From contig UROF01000004.1 of NCBI GenBank assembly GCA_900549475.1, positions 80,806 to 144,805 of the forward strand: a stretch of DNA of 64,000 bases, given 5' to 3'. The notes under the pieces were generated by a model, which was not told the DNA's origin, did no database searches, and was given only the letters and a program-made list of their open reading frames with translations. Source of the DNA: an uncultured Eubacteriales bacterium. Its GTDB lineage: Bacteria; Bacillota; Clostridia; Oscillospirales; Oscillospiraceae. Position numbers and translations under genes: made by a program. Shown piece after piece: positions 26,116 through 35,286 of the stretch. Every line of letters begins with the position of its first letter. Within the stretch, counting starts at the first letter, position 1.

Positions 26116-27102
26116 TTACGCGATACGTACGCGGGGATCAACCACCGCATACAGAATATCCGAGATCAAATTGCCCAGCAGCGTCAGGATTGCCAGGAAG
26201 GACAGATAAAACATGGAGAAGGGGATATCGCCTGCGGTCATGGCCTGGTAAGACGTCCAGCCGATACCGGGGATGGCGAACAGGGTCTCTGTAATCAGGG
26301 CACCGGAAAAGAGTCCCGGCAGAGAACCGCCCACGATGGTCACCAGAGGGATCAGGGTGTTGCGGAAAGCGTGATGATAAATGACCTTCTTCTCACTCAG
26401 GCCCTTGGCCCGGGCAGTGCGGATATAGTCAGCGTTGAGGACTTCCAGCATATTGGTGCGGGTATAACGCATGAGGGAACCCACGGAGACGATGGTCAGC
26501 GTGACAATGGGCAGAACCAGGTGGTGCGCCATGTCCAGTACCTTCCCCATCGCATCCAGCTGGGCATAGTTGCGGCCCATGAGGCCGGAAACGTCAAACC
26601 ACTTCAGCTGCACCGCAAAGATCAGCTTCAGAATGGTAGCGAAAAAGAAGGTAGGCAGAGAAATACCCACCAGAGCGCTGGCCGTGATGGCATAGTCCGC
26701 CTTGGAGTACTGCTTGGTAGCAGCCACGATACCCAGAGGGATCGCAATGATCAGCTGCAGGATCAGGGAGATGCCGCCCATGATCACAGAGATCCAGATG
26801 ACCTCGCTGAACTTCTCAAGCACCGGCACCGTGAAGCGCCAGCTGTCGCCGAAATTGCCGGTGAGCATATTCTTCATCTGCACCAGATAGCCAGGGATGA
26901 TACCCATATCCAGGGCGTACTGGGCGTTGAGCTGAGCCACCCACTCCTCATAGGGCTTTGAACCCGGGGCCGTGGACAGCTTCATGGCCATGGTCTCCAC
27001 GTAGGAGGCCGGCAGGCACCGCAGCAGCGCGTAGATGATAAACGTCACGCAAAACAGGATCAGCACGGAAAGCAAAAGACGCTTGATGATAAAATTTCGC
27101 AA
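26116..27102 (-). CDS. oppB: Oligopeptide ABC transporter permease OppB-like
   Basis: 328 residues, normal length, with an N-terminal membrane segment and five more in the permease core. MRYTRTNMLEVLNADYIRTARAKGLSEKKV is the coupling-helix region (EVLNADYIRTARAKGL) that docks on the ATPases. It starts about 200 bases after oppA, with an intervening hairpin that may reduce permease expression relative to the binding protein. Confidence 0.9.
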   Translation of the reverse strand: MRNFIIKRLLLSVLILFCVTFIIYALLRCLPASYVETMAMKLSTAPGSKPYEEWVAQLNAQYALDMGIIPGYLVQMKNMLTGNFGDSWRFTVPVLEKFSEVIWISVIMGGISLILQLIIAIPLGIVAATKQYSKADYAITASALVGISLPTFFFATILKLIFAVQLKWFDVSGLMGRNYAQLDAMGKVLDMAHHLVLPIVTLTIVSVGSLMRYTRTNMLEVLNADYIRTARAKGLSEKKVIYHHAFRNTLIPLVTIVGGSLPGLFSGALITETLFAIPGIGWTSYQAMTAGDIPFSMFYLSFLAILTLLGNLISDILYAVVDPRVRIA

Positions 27103-27217
27103 AACGATCCCTCCAGTTTTCTAGTTTCTCAAGAGTAAACGTACGGGCATGGAAACACCCGCTGTGCATCAAGCAGCCGCCCCTCCCCCCTGGCGGGAAG
27201 CTCCTTGACACCCATCG

Positions 27218-27264
27218 AAAAAGGAACGGGGTTCCCCTGCCCCCTCCAGGAGGGCAGGGGAACC
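27218..27264 (-). terminator. Hairpin between oppA and oppB, probable partial terminator
   Basis: GGTTCCCCTGCCC (27230-27242) pairs with GGGCAGGGGAACC (27252-27264); on the minus strand a short CCCCGTTCC stretch and then TTTTT follow. Placed inside the operon, it would let oppA be made in excess over the permeases and ATPases, as is common for binding-protein transporters. Confidence 0.7.
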
Positions 27265-27314
27265 GATTTTACTCTGTTTTCATGCCGCACAGCATCCTTT
27301 TCAGGACACAAGCA

Positions 27315-29591
27315 TTACTTCAGGGCCAGCTTCTCGATCTCGTTGAGAGCGTTCCAGTAAGGCGTCATGTCGGTGGGCAGCGTGGAGATATCCACGTGCT
27401 CAGTGGAGAACAGGTAGCACTCGGAACGCTGATAGATGGGGATCTCAACGCCCCAGTCCATGATGATCTCCATGGCAGCCTTGTACAGGCCCTTGCGGTA
27501 GGTCTGATCGGTGGACATACGGCCAGCCTCGATCAGCTCATCCAGCTCGGGATCAGAGATCTGATAGTAGTTGGTGGAACCCTCGGAGTGATAGAGCTGG
27601 AACATATCGGGGTCAGTAGCAGCACCCCAGGCAGCGCACCACATCTCGGAAGCGCCGGTCTGGTAAGCAGCGTACAGGTCGTTGGCGTTAGCAAAGTCGT
27701 TGACGTACAGCTCCATGCCGATCTCAGCGAAGGCAGCAGCGGCGTTCTTCAGGATCAGGAAGGTGGGGTGGTCACCATTGCCGTTACCGCCGATATCGAC
27801 CTGGTACTTCAGCTTGGCACCCTCGGGAGCAGCGGTCACCTTGCCGTTCTCCACAGTGTAGCCGGCAGCTTCCAGATAACCCAGAGCGGCCTCCTTGGCA
27901 GCGGCATACTTCTCATCGGTGCTCATGCCCTCGGTGTAGATGGGCTCGCCGTTGACATCAACGGAATAGGCAACCTGATAGCCGTCGTCAGTGACCTGAG
28001 GAGCAGCCCAGGAGGTGTTGGAGATGGGGTAGTTGATGACGGAAGCGGTCTCGCCGTAGTAGGAGTCAATGCCCTCGTCACGATAGACGGAGATGATGGT
28101 GCCCAGGGCCTTACGCAGGTTCCGGGAAGCCTCGGAAGCAGGATCATCGCCCACCTTCACGTTGTTGGGGTTGATACCCACATAGCCGTAGCCCAGGAAG
28201 TCATACATACGGGTGGTGATCACAGGACCATCCAGAGAATCGTCGCCGCCGTTGATGTCAGTGACCTGGTTGGCCACATCGGTGCTGTAGCTGGGCTCGG
28301 CGATATCCAGAGTACCGGCCTGGAGACCGGTGATCATGTTGGCCTCAGAGGTCTCCATGTAGTTGAAGTACTTGATCTTGGGGGCGCCCAGGTAGTAGCC
28401 GTCATAGGACTCGTAGTACACAACGCCGTTGGTGTACTCCTTGAACTGGTAGGGGCCGGCGCCCATGGGGGTGCTGGTCTTCTCCTTCACGATGGACAGA
28501 TCGCCCTTGGGGAAGCCGAAGGAGTTGTTCTCATAGTCGTACAGGGACTCATCGCCGTAGTAGTGCATGGGGGCGATGGGCAGCTGCAGCTTATAGATCA
28601 TGGTAGCGTCGACCTTAGTGGTGGTGATCCGCATGGAGTAGTCGCCGGTACGCTCGATACCGGAGATGTTGGGAGCGGAATCGCCAGTGGTGATACCGAC
28701 GGTGTAAGCGGGATCCAGATAGCTCCACAGAGAGCCGCTGGCAATCTCAGTGCTGGAAGCGAGGTCATAGTCACCCTCGTATTTGGCCACCATGGCGTTG
28801 AAGAAGTCGGTCAGAGTAGCGTCCTCAGCCAGCTCATAGCCCCAGTTGGCAGCTTTGGCGGCAACGGAGTCGTCCTCGGCGTTGTAGCCGGCGTTCACCA
28901 CGTAGTCACAGATGGACTGGGCAAAAGCCTCGCCGGCGGCGGGCAGACCCTCGGTCCAGAAAGCGGTCTGAGTGGCCTCATCCCAGTTGGTGAAGTCGGT
29001 GTTGTCCTGACCGGCGGCCATCAGCAGCTTGTAGAGGGGCTCCATACCGGAACGGTACTCCTTCAGGCCCTTGATAGGCAGGGAGTACATGGTGGCGTTA
29101 CCGTCATAAGTAGGATCCAGGTAGACATACAGGCCGAAGATCACGTCGTCGATGTTGGCGGTCTCACCGTCGGAGAAGACGATGTCGTCCCGCATGGTCA
29201 CATCGTAAGTAACGGTGCCATCCTCATTCTTGGTGACAACGATGTCGGCAGGTCCATAATAGGTATAGTCGGTGCCGTTGTAGGAACGAGTCTCACCCTC
29301 GATGCCGTTGAGAACGGGGTTGCCCACACGGTCGATGGTCAGCAGAGACACCTGGGTCAGGCTGACGATCTTGTTATCGGCGTTGCTCAGGTAGAAGTAG
29401 GGGGAGAACTTACCCTCCAGGCCCTGCTCAACAGAAACCACCAGCGGGGTGGTATTGGTATCCTCCGCAGTATCGTCAGTGGTGTCGTTGGCGCTGTTAT
29501 TGGCCGTATTGTTCCCGCCGCAGCCGGCCAGAACGCCAATGCACATCACCAGTGCCAGAAACAGTGCAAGTGCTTTTTTGCTTCTTTTCAT
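27315..29591 (-). CDS. oppA: Oligopeptide-binding lipoprotein OppA-like (enlarged)
   Basis: 758 residues from the ATG at 29591, which is ten bases from AAGGAGG; an ATG three codons earlier is too close to it. A lipoprotein signal with lipobox GVLAGC and an Asn/Thr/Asp linker lead into a family 5 extracellular solute-binding domain. The protein is about 150-200 residues longer than classical OppA. The binding-lobe sequence KNEDGTVTYDVTMRDDIVFS and DGYYLGAPKIKYFNY are typical. It captures peptides for OppBCDF; downstream peptidase genes fit that role. Confidence 0.88.
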   Translation of the reverse strand: MKRSKKALALFLALVMCIGVLAGCGGNNTANNSANDTTDDTAEDTNTTPLVVSVEQGLEGKFSPYFYLSNADNKIVSLTQVSLLTIDRVGNPVLNGIEGETRSYNGTDYTYYGPADIVVTKNEDGTVTYDVTMRDDIVFSDGETANIDDVIFGLYVYLDPTYDGNATMYSLPIKGLKEYRSGMEPLYKLLMAAGQDNTDFTNWDEATQTAFWTEGLPAAGEAFAQSICDYVVNAGYNAEDDSVAAKAANWGYELAEDATLTDFFNAMVAKYEGDYDLASSTEIASGSLWSYLDPAYTVGITTGDSAPNISGIERTGDYSMRITTTKVDATMIYKLQLPIAPMHYYGDESLYDYENNSFGFPKGDLSIVKEKTSTPMGAGPYQFKEYTNGVVYYESYDGYYLGAPKIKYFNYMETSEANMITGLQAGTLDIAEPSYSTDVANQVTDINGGDDSLDGPVITTRMYDFLGYGYVGINPNNVKVGDDPASEASRNLRKALGTIISVYRDEGIDSYYGETASVINYPISNTSWAAPQVTDDGYQVAYSVDVNGEPIYTEGMSTDEKYAAAKEAALGYLEAAGYTVENGKVTAAPEGAKLKYQVDIGGNGNGDHPTFLILKNAAAAFAEIGMELYVNDFANANDLYAAYQTGASEMWCAAWGAATDPDMFQLYHSEGSTNYYQISDPELDELIEAGRMSTDQTYRKGLYKAAMEIIMDWGVEIPIYQRSECYLFSTEHVDISTLPTDMTPYWNALNEIEKLALK

Positions 29592-29621
29592 GGTTTGCAT
29601 TCCTCCTTAAAGATTTTGAAC

Positions 29622-29650
29622 TATATCAATGGGTATTGCCCATAGTCCAA
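29622..29650 (-). promoter_or_regulatory. Promoter of the opp operon with an internal palindrome
   Basis: On the minus strand TTGGAC and GATATA are 17 bases apart. The spacer carries ATGGG and CCCAT arms (29629-29643), so a repressor bound there would block the polymerase. Confidence 0.5.
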
Positions 29651-29660
29651 CAGAAATATT

Positions 29661-29705
29661 CCTTCTTGCCATGGCAAGAAGGGCAAAAAGGGACCCCTTT
29701 TTGCC
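29661..29705. repeat. Two adjoining palindromes upstream of oppA
   Basis: A perfect 22-bp palindrome at 29661-29682 (half site CCTTCTTGCCA) abuts a near-perfect 24-bp one at 29682-29705 (half site GGCAAAAAGGG). The second lies 23 bases after the stop codon of the upstream membrane-protein gene and has T residues in its minus-strand right arm, so it may be that gene's terminator. The first could be a regulator site for the opp promoter. Confidence 0.6.
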
Positions 29706-29727
29706 GCGTGATTCAGAATAACCTTAT

Positions 29728-30291
29728 TCAGTTGTTCCCGGCCCAGCCGGCGCCGTCGAAGCGCTCCCAGGACATCTCCCGGCCCAAAGGCCTCCACAAG
29801 AGAGCACAGACAAGCATAGCTGCCTGAGAAACGAGAAAAACGATCATTCCAACAAGCAGGCCCTGGACCCCATTGAGGATCACATAGATCAGTTCGCCCA
29901 GGATCGCTCCGCCGCCGCCGACAGCCGTAAGGATCGTACGCAGCGGAAAGTGAGGCACCGTGGCCTCATACACATAGGCCCGCAGCGGGTCTCCGCCCTT
30001 TGCCATACGGGCATATCCCCAGAGCACAGAAAAAGCCGCCAGGATCCCCACCGCATAGGGGATGAGCACATAGGCACAGTTCACTGTACCCGGAGCCCGG
30101 ATACATCCGCCTACAATCGCACAGGCAACCATCCCCACCGCCAGGATCCCCCAGCGGAGCAGCCCCCGTTTGCGGGTGCTCTGTTCGCCCTGAAAGGCAT
30201 AGGTCGCACCAATGTAAATATATTCACCATCCACCGTCCGGCGGAAGTCATCCAAATAGGCACGGCGGCCTTTTCGTTCCTTCTTTTCCAT
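29728..30291 (-). CDS. Membrane protein of unknown function
   Basis: 187 residues from the ATG at 30291 (CCGGAG ten bases upstream); an ATG twelve codons earlier lies before a palindrome and has no ribosome site. A basic cytoplasmic N-terminus with the YLDDFRRTVDGEYIYIGATY segment is followed by about four or five hydrophobic helices. I recognise no family. It precedes the opp operon in the same direction but is separated from it by hairpins. Confidence 0.65.
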   Translation of the reverse strand: MEKKERKGRRAYLDDFRRTVDGEYIYIGATYAFQGEQSTRKRGLLRWGILAVGMVACAIVGGCIRAPGTVNCAYVLIPYAVGILAAFSVLWGYARMAKGGDPLRAYVYEATVPHFPLRTILTAVGGGGAILGELIYVILNGVQGLLVGMIVFLVSQAAMLVCALLWRPLGREMSWERFDGAGWAGNN

Positions 30292-30307
30292 CTGATAAAT
30301 TCTCCGG

Positions 30308-30323
30308 CAAACGCATGCGTTTG
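30308..30323. repeat. Perfect 16-bp palindrome in the leader of the membrane-protein gene
   Basis: CAAACGCATGCGTTTG lies about 17 bases before the start codon at 30291, next to the ribosome binding site. Candidate operator or translational hairpin. Confidence 0.4.
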
Positions 30324-30327
30324 TCAT

Positions 30328-30785
30328 AAAAAATTTTTCTATGTGAAAATCCTGTCAAAGTCAAATATGCAAGATTTGCACTACAGCGTCTTCATTATTA
30401 TATTCTATCACCAGGCAATTTTCAAGTAAAACAGGCCTCACACAAATGTAAAATTCTATTTTTTTAATAACTGACAAAGTATGCCGTGGATACAACCCAA
30501 AAAATTGTTTTTTTAGGCAAAACTTTTTGGATATTTGGTAATAATGACCAAACATCCCCGGAGCAAATGACACAATATAGCCAAATCCCTCCTGTCGAAA
30601 AAACGAGAGATCCCCTCCCCATCTCCCCCCTCTTCAGAAGGTGATATCCAGTGGTATCCAGGAACCCCATTTTGCTCCGCCTACTCCGCCCCGGTTTCAT
30701 TTTTCAGAAAATGGTACAAAATCGTTAAAATGTGAAAATGAAACTCCTTGGCGCATATACTGCATAATCTTCAAAAAATTTTTTT
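30328..30785. other. AT-rich intergenic stretch without a gene
   Basis: This 458-bp stretch is much richer in A and T than its surroundings and contains only short open frames with no ribosome sites. It must contain the promoter of the membrane-protein gene. I see no tRNA, structured RNA or repeat that I can support. Confidence 0.5.
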
Positions 30786-30828
30786 ATTTAAAAACGCCAT
30801 GGAGCCGGACATGCCGACTCCATGGCGT
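30786..30828 (-). terminator. Terminator of pepF
   Basis: ACGCCATGGAG and CTCCATGGCGT enclose a 13-base loop; on the minus strand TTTTTA and an AT-rich run follow. Confidence 0.88.
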
Positions 30829-30845
30829 AAAAATCGGGATAAAGC

Positions 30846-32534
30846 TTACAGGGGGTTGGCGACGATCCAATTGGAGATGGCCTCACCGATCTCCCGAATG
30901 CAGCCGGGTGCGTAGGGAACCTTCAGGCCTGCTTCCTCTACCAAGCCCTCAAAAGTCCTGGTACCGCCGGCATCAGCAAAGCACAGATACCGTGCCCACG
31001 CATCGGCCCGATCCTTCATGGAGGCGATCCAGAACTGGAAGGCCACCGTCTGAGCCATGCAGTAGTCGATATAGTAGAGGGGATAGAGATAGATGTGGAG
31101 CTGCCGCTGCCAACCGGCACCCCGGCTGTAGAAGGGCAGGTCCTCAAAGTCGATCCAGGGACGGTACTTCTTCTCCAGATCCAGCCACAGCTGGTTGCGC
31201 TGGGCAGGCGTCAGTTCCGGATTTTCGTACATCCGGTGCTGGAACTCATCCACCATGCAGCCGTAAGGGATAAAGATAAGGGCATCCTCACAGTGACCAA
31301 GCTCATATTTCTGGGTCAGGGGCCCAAAGAACTTCTCATGCCAGGGGGCGGTGAGGAACTCCATGGACATGGAGTGGACCTCGCAGGCCTCGATGGTGGG
31401 GCTGGTCATGTTGCCCAGGTATCCCTTGCGCATGGCACGGAAACCGGCAAAGGCGTGGCCCGCCTCGTGGGTCAGCACATCCACGTCGCCGCTGGTACCG
31501 TTGAAGTTGGAGAAAATGAAGGGTGCCTTATAGCTGCGGAATTCCGTGCAGTACCCGCCAGGGGCCTTGCCCTCCTTGCTGAGAACGTCCAGCAGCTCAT
31601 TGCCCCACAGGAAATCAGCAAACTCCGCCGTCTCCGGGCTCAGCTCGTGGTACATCTGCTTGCCGGCCGCCAGGATCTCGTCGGCGGTGCCCTGGGGATC
31701 GGCGTTGCCGTCGGGGAACAGCAGCACATCGTCCCAGAACTTCAGCTTCTCCACCCCCAGGCGCTTCTCCTGGTCCTTCTTCACCTTGGCCACGATGGGC
31801 ACCATATCCTGGGCAATCTGATCCCGGAAGGCCGCCACCTGGGCAGGCCCGTAGCAGTTGCGGCCCAGGCGGTCATAGCCCAGCTTCAGGTAGTTGTCAT
31901 AGCCCATGTTCTTCGCCTGGGCGGTACGGTTCTTCACCAGCTTGTCGTAGAGCTCGTCCAGCTCAGCCTGATGGCTGTCAAACCACTTGCCCTCCGCCTC
32001 ATAGGCCGCCTTGCGGACAGCACGATCCGGGCTCTGCTTATAGGGGCCCAGCTTGGGGAGAGGCAGCTTCTCTCCGTTCCACTCCACCAGAGCGGAGGCG
32101 TAGAGCTTCTGATACTCGCTTTGGAGCTTGTTCTCCTCCTGCATCAGCGCCATGTTCTTGGGGTCAAAGGTGCGCACAGCGATCTCCAGATTGGTGAACA
32201 GCAGCTTTCCAAAGCGATCCTCCAGCTCAGCGCGGAAGGGGGATGCCAGAAGGGCCTTCGTCACCTTCTGCTCCGCCTCCTGAACCGCCGGGGCGATCTC
32301 ATCGGCGTAGTCGTTCTCCTTATCATAGAACGCATCCCGGGTATCGATGGTGTGGCGGACATAAGCGAGGCTGGTAGCCGTACTCATCTCCGCCTGGACC
32401 TGGTCAAAGGCCAAAACAGCATCGATCTGCTCCTGGGCAGAAGCCGCCCCGGCGATCTTTTGGGCGATCTCCTCTGCCTTGGCCTGAAAAGCGGCCAGAT
32501 CAGGGCGCACATAAGGCATCTCACTGAATTTCAT
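30846..32534 (-). CDS. pepF: M3-family oligoendopeptidase (PepF-like)
   Basis: 562 residues, the usual size. The zinc-peptidase motif is H356-E-A-G-H360 in VLTHEAGHAFAGF, with the third ligand Glu expected in SPTIEACEVHSMSMEF about 27 residues later. It has no signal peptide, so it works in the cytoplasm, cutting medium-size peptides such as those brought in by the opp system. It follows pepD in the same direction with a strong hairpin in between. Confidence 0.9.
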   Translation of the reverse strand: MKFSEMPYVRPDLAAFQAKAEEIAQKIAGAASAQEQIDAVLAFDQVQAEMSTATSLAYVRHTIDTRDAFYDKENDYADEIAPAVQEAEQKVTKALLASPFRAELEDRFGKLLFTNLEIAVRTFDPKNMALMQEENKLQSEYQKLYASALVEWNGEKLPLPKLGPYKQSPDRAVRKAAYEAEGKWFDSHQAELDELYDKLVKNRTAQAKNMGYDNYLKLGYDRLGRNCYGPAQVAAFRDQIAQDMVPIVAKVKKDQEKRLGVEKLKFWDDVLLFPDGNADPQGTADEILAAGKQMYHELSPETAEFADFLWGNELLDVLSKEGKAPGGYCTEFRSYKAPFIFSNFNGTSGDVDVLTHEAGHAFAGFRAMRKGYLGNMTSPTIEACEVHSMSMEFLTAPWHEKFFGPLTQKYELGHCEDALIFIPYGCMVDEFQHRMYENPELTPAQRNQLWLDLEKKYRPWIDFEDLPFYSRGAGWQRQLHIYLYPLYYIDYCMAQTVAFQFWIASMKDRADAWARYLCFADAGGTRTFEGLVEEAGLKVPYAPGCIREIGEAISNWIVANPL

Positions 32535-32608
32535 ACCGTAACTCCTTTATGCAAAGCTTTCAGGGATTCACAGGGCTATAGGGTGCCCTGTCCTCCCCTT
32601 CTTATAGC

Positions 32609-32638
32609 CCGCGCCCGGCCCAAAAGGGTCGGGCGCGG
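32609..32638. repeat. GC-rich stem-loop between pepD and pepF
   Basis: CCGCGCCCGGCCC and GGGTCGGGCGCGG form a 13-bp stem (one G-T type mismatch) with an AAAA loop. No T tract follows on either strand, so it may be a transcript-processing or stabilising hairpin rather than a terminator. Confidence 0.6.
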
Positions 32639-32661
32639 CAAACACAATGGGATTTTTATAA

Positions 32662-34098
32662 TCACAGAGCAGCCAGCACGCCCAGCAGGAAACGCCAGGT
32701 GCGCTCCACGGAAGCAATGCTCATACGCTCCCGGGTGCTGTGGATCTCTACCAGGTCAGGACCAAAGGACACAGCGTCCAGACCGGGGACCTTGTCCGTC
32801 AGGATGCCGCACTCCAGGCCGGCGTGGACCGTCTCCACCACCGGGTCCTCCCCGTACTGCTCCTTGAACACCCGGACCATGATATCCCGCAGCTGGGACT
32901 CCTTGCGGTACTCCCAGGGGGGATAGCTGCTCTCCACAGCAAAGGCGGCGCCGAACTCCGTAGCAACGCCCTGTACCTTCTGCTCCAGCTGGGCCAGCTC
33001 AGCAGCCACAGAGCTGCGCAGCAGGAACGCCATACGGAACTTGCCCTCCTCCAGGCGCAGAATGCCCAGATTCAGAGAGGTCTGCACCTGGCCGGGAAGA
33101 TCCGGGTTCATGGCCTGGATGCCGTTGGGAACAGCCAGAATCAGGTCCACAGCCTTGCGGCTGTCCTCTGCGGAGAGGGCAACAGCGGCGCCAGCCTTGT
33201 CGGACCAGGTGAAGGTGAAGTTGGGGTCATTGGGACAAGCGGCCTTGGCCTCGGCGGCCCAAGCCTCAGCAGCGGCCTTCACCGCTGCCGCCTGATCGGC
33301 AGGTACTACGAACTCTGCCTTAGCGGCATTGGGAATAGCATTGTCCTGAAGGCCACCGAAAAGAGACACCAGACGGGGATAACCGATCTTGGCTAACCCC
33401 TCCGCCAACAGCTTGTCGGCATTGGCAAAGCCCATATGGATAGCAGTGCCGGAGTGGCCGCCGCTGAGATTCTCCAGGCTGATGGCGCACACCACGCCCT
33501 CCATCTTCTCGCCGGCCATAGCAGCATCAATGTGGCAGGCAGTGCCGCCGGCGCAGCCCACAGTCAGCACCTTCTCCACCTCGGAGTCAATGTTCAGAAG
33601 GTACCGGCTCTTGAGATCAGAGCCGTCCAGGCCGATAGCACCGGGCATACCTACCTCCTCATCCACGGTGAATACCGCCTCAATGGGGGGATGGGGGATC
33701 GCGTCGTCATCCAGCACTGCCATAGCCATAGCCACAGCAATACCGTCGTCGCTGCCCAGGGAGGTGCCCCGGGCCTTGACCCAGTCACCGTCAATGTAGA
33801 GATCCAGAGGCTCCTTCTCAAAGTCGTGCTCCACGCCGTTGTCCTTTACACACACCATGTCCAGATGGCCCTGGAGCATAGCGGTGGGATGATCCTCGTA
33901 GCCGGGAGAAGCGGCCTTCCAGATCACCACATTGCCCATGGCATCCTGCCGGTAAGCAAGGCCCCGCTCCTTGGCAAAATTTGCCGCCCAGTCACTGGCA
34001 GCCTTGGTGTTTCCAGAGCCGTGGGGAATGCGGCACAGCTCCTCAAAAAAGCGGTACACACTCTTGGGCTCCAGATCCTTCAGTACGCGGTTATCCAT
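32662..34098 (-). CDS. pepD: Aminoacyl-histidine dipeptidase (PepD, M20 family)
   Basis: 478 residues. Metal-binding motifs are in order: LQGHLDMVCV (His, Asp), TSLGSDDGIAVA (bridging Asp) and FTVDEEVGMPGA (Glu-Glu pair). NLSGGHSGTAIH belongs to the dimerisation lid region. The family hydrolyses Xaa-His and other dipeptides in the cytoplasm. It lies between asnA and pepF on the same strand, giving a small peptide and amino-acid cluster next to opp. Confidence 0.92.
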   Translation of the reverse strand: MDNRVLKDLEPKSVYRFFEELCRIPHGSGNTKAASDWAANFAKERGLAYRQDAMGNVVIWKAASPGYEDHPTAMLQGHLDMVCVKDNGVEHDFEKEPLDLYIDGDWVKARGTSLGSDDGIAVAMAMAVLDDDAIPHPPIEAVFTVDEEVGMPGAIGLDGSDLKSRYLLNIDSEVEKVLTVGCAGGTACHIDAAMAGEKMEGVVCAISLENLSGGHSGTAIHMGFANADKLLAEGLAKIGYPRLVSLFGGLQDNAIPNAAKAEFVVPADQAAAVKAAAEAWAAEAKAACPNDPNFTFTWSDKAGAAVALSAEDSRKAVDLILAVPNGIQAMNPDLPGQVQTSLNLGILRLEEGKFRMAFLLRSSVAAELAQLEQKVQGVATEFGAAFAVESSYPPWEYRKESQLRDIMVRVFKEQYGEDPVVETVHAGLECGILTDKVPGLDAVSFGPDLVEIHSTRERMSIASVERTWRFLLGVLAAL

Positions 34099-34142
34099 AG
34101 CAAAACACTCCTTTTCTATATATTTTTACTTTTAACTGCCTG

Positions 34143-35153
34143 TTACAGCAGATGGATGCCGGCTTCCTCACAGGTTTCCACGGTGGCCTGATCCCACAGG
34201 CTCACCTGGACCTCGCCGATATGGCAGCAGCCGATCATCAGCATACACAGCCGGCTCTGGCCGATACCGCCGCCGATGGTCAGGGGCAGCTGCCCCTTGA
34301 GGAGCATCTGGTGGTAGGGCAGCTCCCGACGGTCCTCACAGCCGGAGAGCTTCAGCTGCCGGTCCAGGCTCTCCTCATCCACTCGGATACCCATGGAGGA
34401 GATCTCAAAGGCCCGGCCCAGCACATCGTTCCACATGAGGATGTCGCCGTTGAGGAACCAATCGTCGTAGTCCGGGGCCCGGCCGTCATGGGGCTTGCCG
34501 GAGCGGAGCTTTCCGCCGATCTGCATGAGGAACACGGTCTTATGGAGCTTCAAAAACTCCGTCTCCCGCTGGGAGGCCGTCAGCTCCGGGTACAGATCCT
34601 CCAGCTCCTGGGTGGTGATAAAGGTCACCTCCCGCTGGAGCTTCACGTTCAGCTGGGGGAAAGCCCGGCGCAGGGCATCACAGGTATCGCACACTGCCCC
34701 CACAATGGAACGGACCGTATACTTGAGATAGTCCACATTCCGGTCCTCCCGGGTGATGACCTTCTCCCAGTCCCACTGGTCCACGTAGATGGAGTGGATG
34801 TTGTCCAGCTGCTCATCCCGGCGGATAGCGTTCATGTCGGTATACAGGCCGTTGCCGGGGTAGAAACCATACCGCTTGAGGGCCAGCCGCTTCCACTTGG
34901 CCAAGGAGTGGACCACCTCGCCTACAGCGCCTTCCACCGCGGGAATATCAAAGGATACAGGCCGCTCCACGCCGTTGAGGTTGTCGTTCAGGCCGGAGTT
35001 CCGGTCTACAAAGAGGGGTGCGGATACCCGCCGGAGATTCAGCGCCAGCTTCAGGTTCTCCTGGAAGCTGCTCTTGACGAATTCAATGGCTCGCTGCATA
35101 TCGTAGCCGTACAGCGGGCAGCGGTAGCCCGCGGGGATGTAGCAGTTGCTCAT
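34143..35153 (-). CDS. asnA: Aspartate--ammonia ligase
   Basis: 336 residues, the normal size of AsnA, a class II tRNA synthetase-like fold. Recognisable blocks are VSAPLFVDRNSGLNDNLNGVERPV, split here as PLFVDRNSGLNDNLNG and GVERPVSFD, then IHSIYVDQWDWEKVI and GGGIGQSRLCMLMIG near the C-terminus. It makes asparagine from aspartate, ATP and ammonia. GAGGAGG precedes the ATG. A second, glutamine-dependent route (AsnB) is encoded 8 kb away, so the cell has both. Confidence 0.95.
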   Translation of the reverse strand: MSNCYIPAGYRCPLYGYDMQRAIEFVKSSFQENLKLALNLRRVSAPLFVDRNSGLNDNLNGVERPVSFDIPAVEGAVGEVVHSLAKWKRLALKRYGFYPGNGLYTDMNAIRRDEQLDNIHSIYVDQWDWEKVITREDRNVDYLKYTVRSIVGAVCDTCDALRRAFPQLNVKLQREVTFITTQELEDLYPELTASQRETEFLKLHKTVFLMQIGGKLRSGKPHDGRAPDYDDWFLNGDILMWNDVLGRAFEISSMGIRVDEESLDRQLKLSGCEDRRELPYHQMLLKGQLPLTIGGGIGQSRLCMLMIGCCHIGEVQVSLWDQATVETCEEAGIHLL

Positions 35154-35250
35154 AGGGTACCTCCTCGGTAGTTTGTAGTCTCGTGGTCTTTATCATACAC
35201 CAAGCGGTAAAAAATTGCACTAGGAAAATGGGAAATACTGCAACAAAATT

Positions 35251-35278
35251 GCAGGGAGCGCCCAAAGGCGCCCCCTGC
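35251..35278 (-). terminator. Terminator after the DUF2812 gene
   Basis: GCAGGGAGCGCC and GGCGCCCCCTGC with a four-base loop; AATTTTG follows on the minus strand. It lies just after the DUF2812 stop codon. Confidence 0.75.
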
Positions 35279-35286
35279 GGTATCTG

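Noticed and set aside
27282..29645. 787-codon plus-strand frame opposite oppA
   Set aside because: The oppA strand has a lipobox, ribosome site and family 5 binding-protein sequence. The plus frame is a Val/Gly/His-rich mirror without known domains.
30361..30700. Small open frames in the AT-rich gap upstream of the membrane-protein gene
   Set aside because: No ribosome sites, biased composition from AT-richness, and overlapping frames with no family features.
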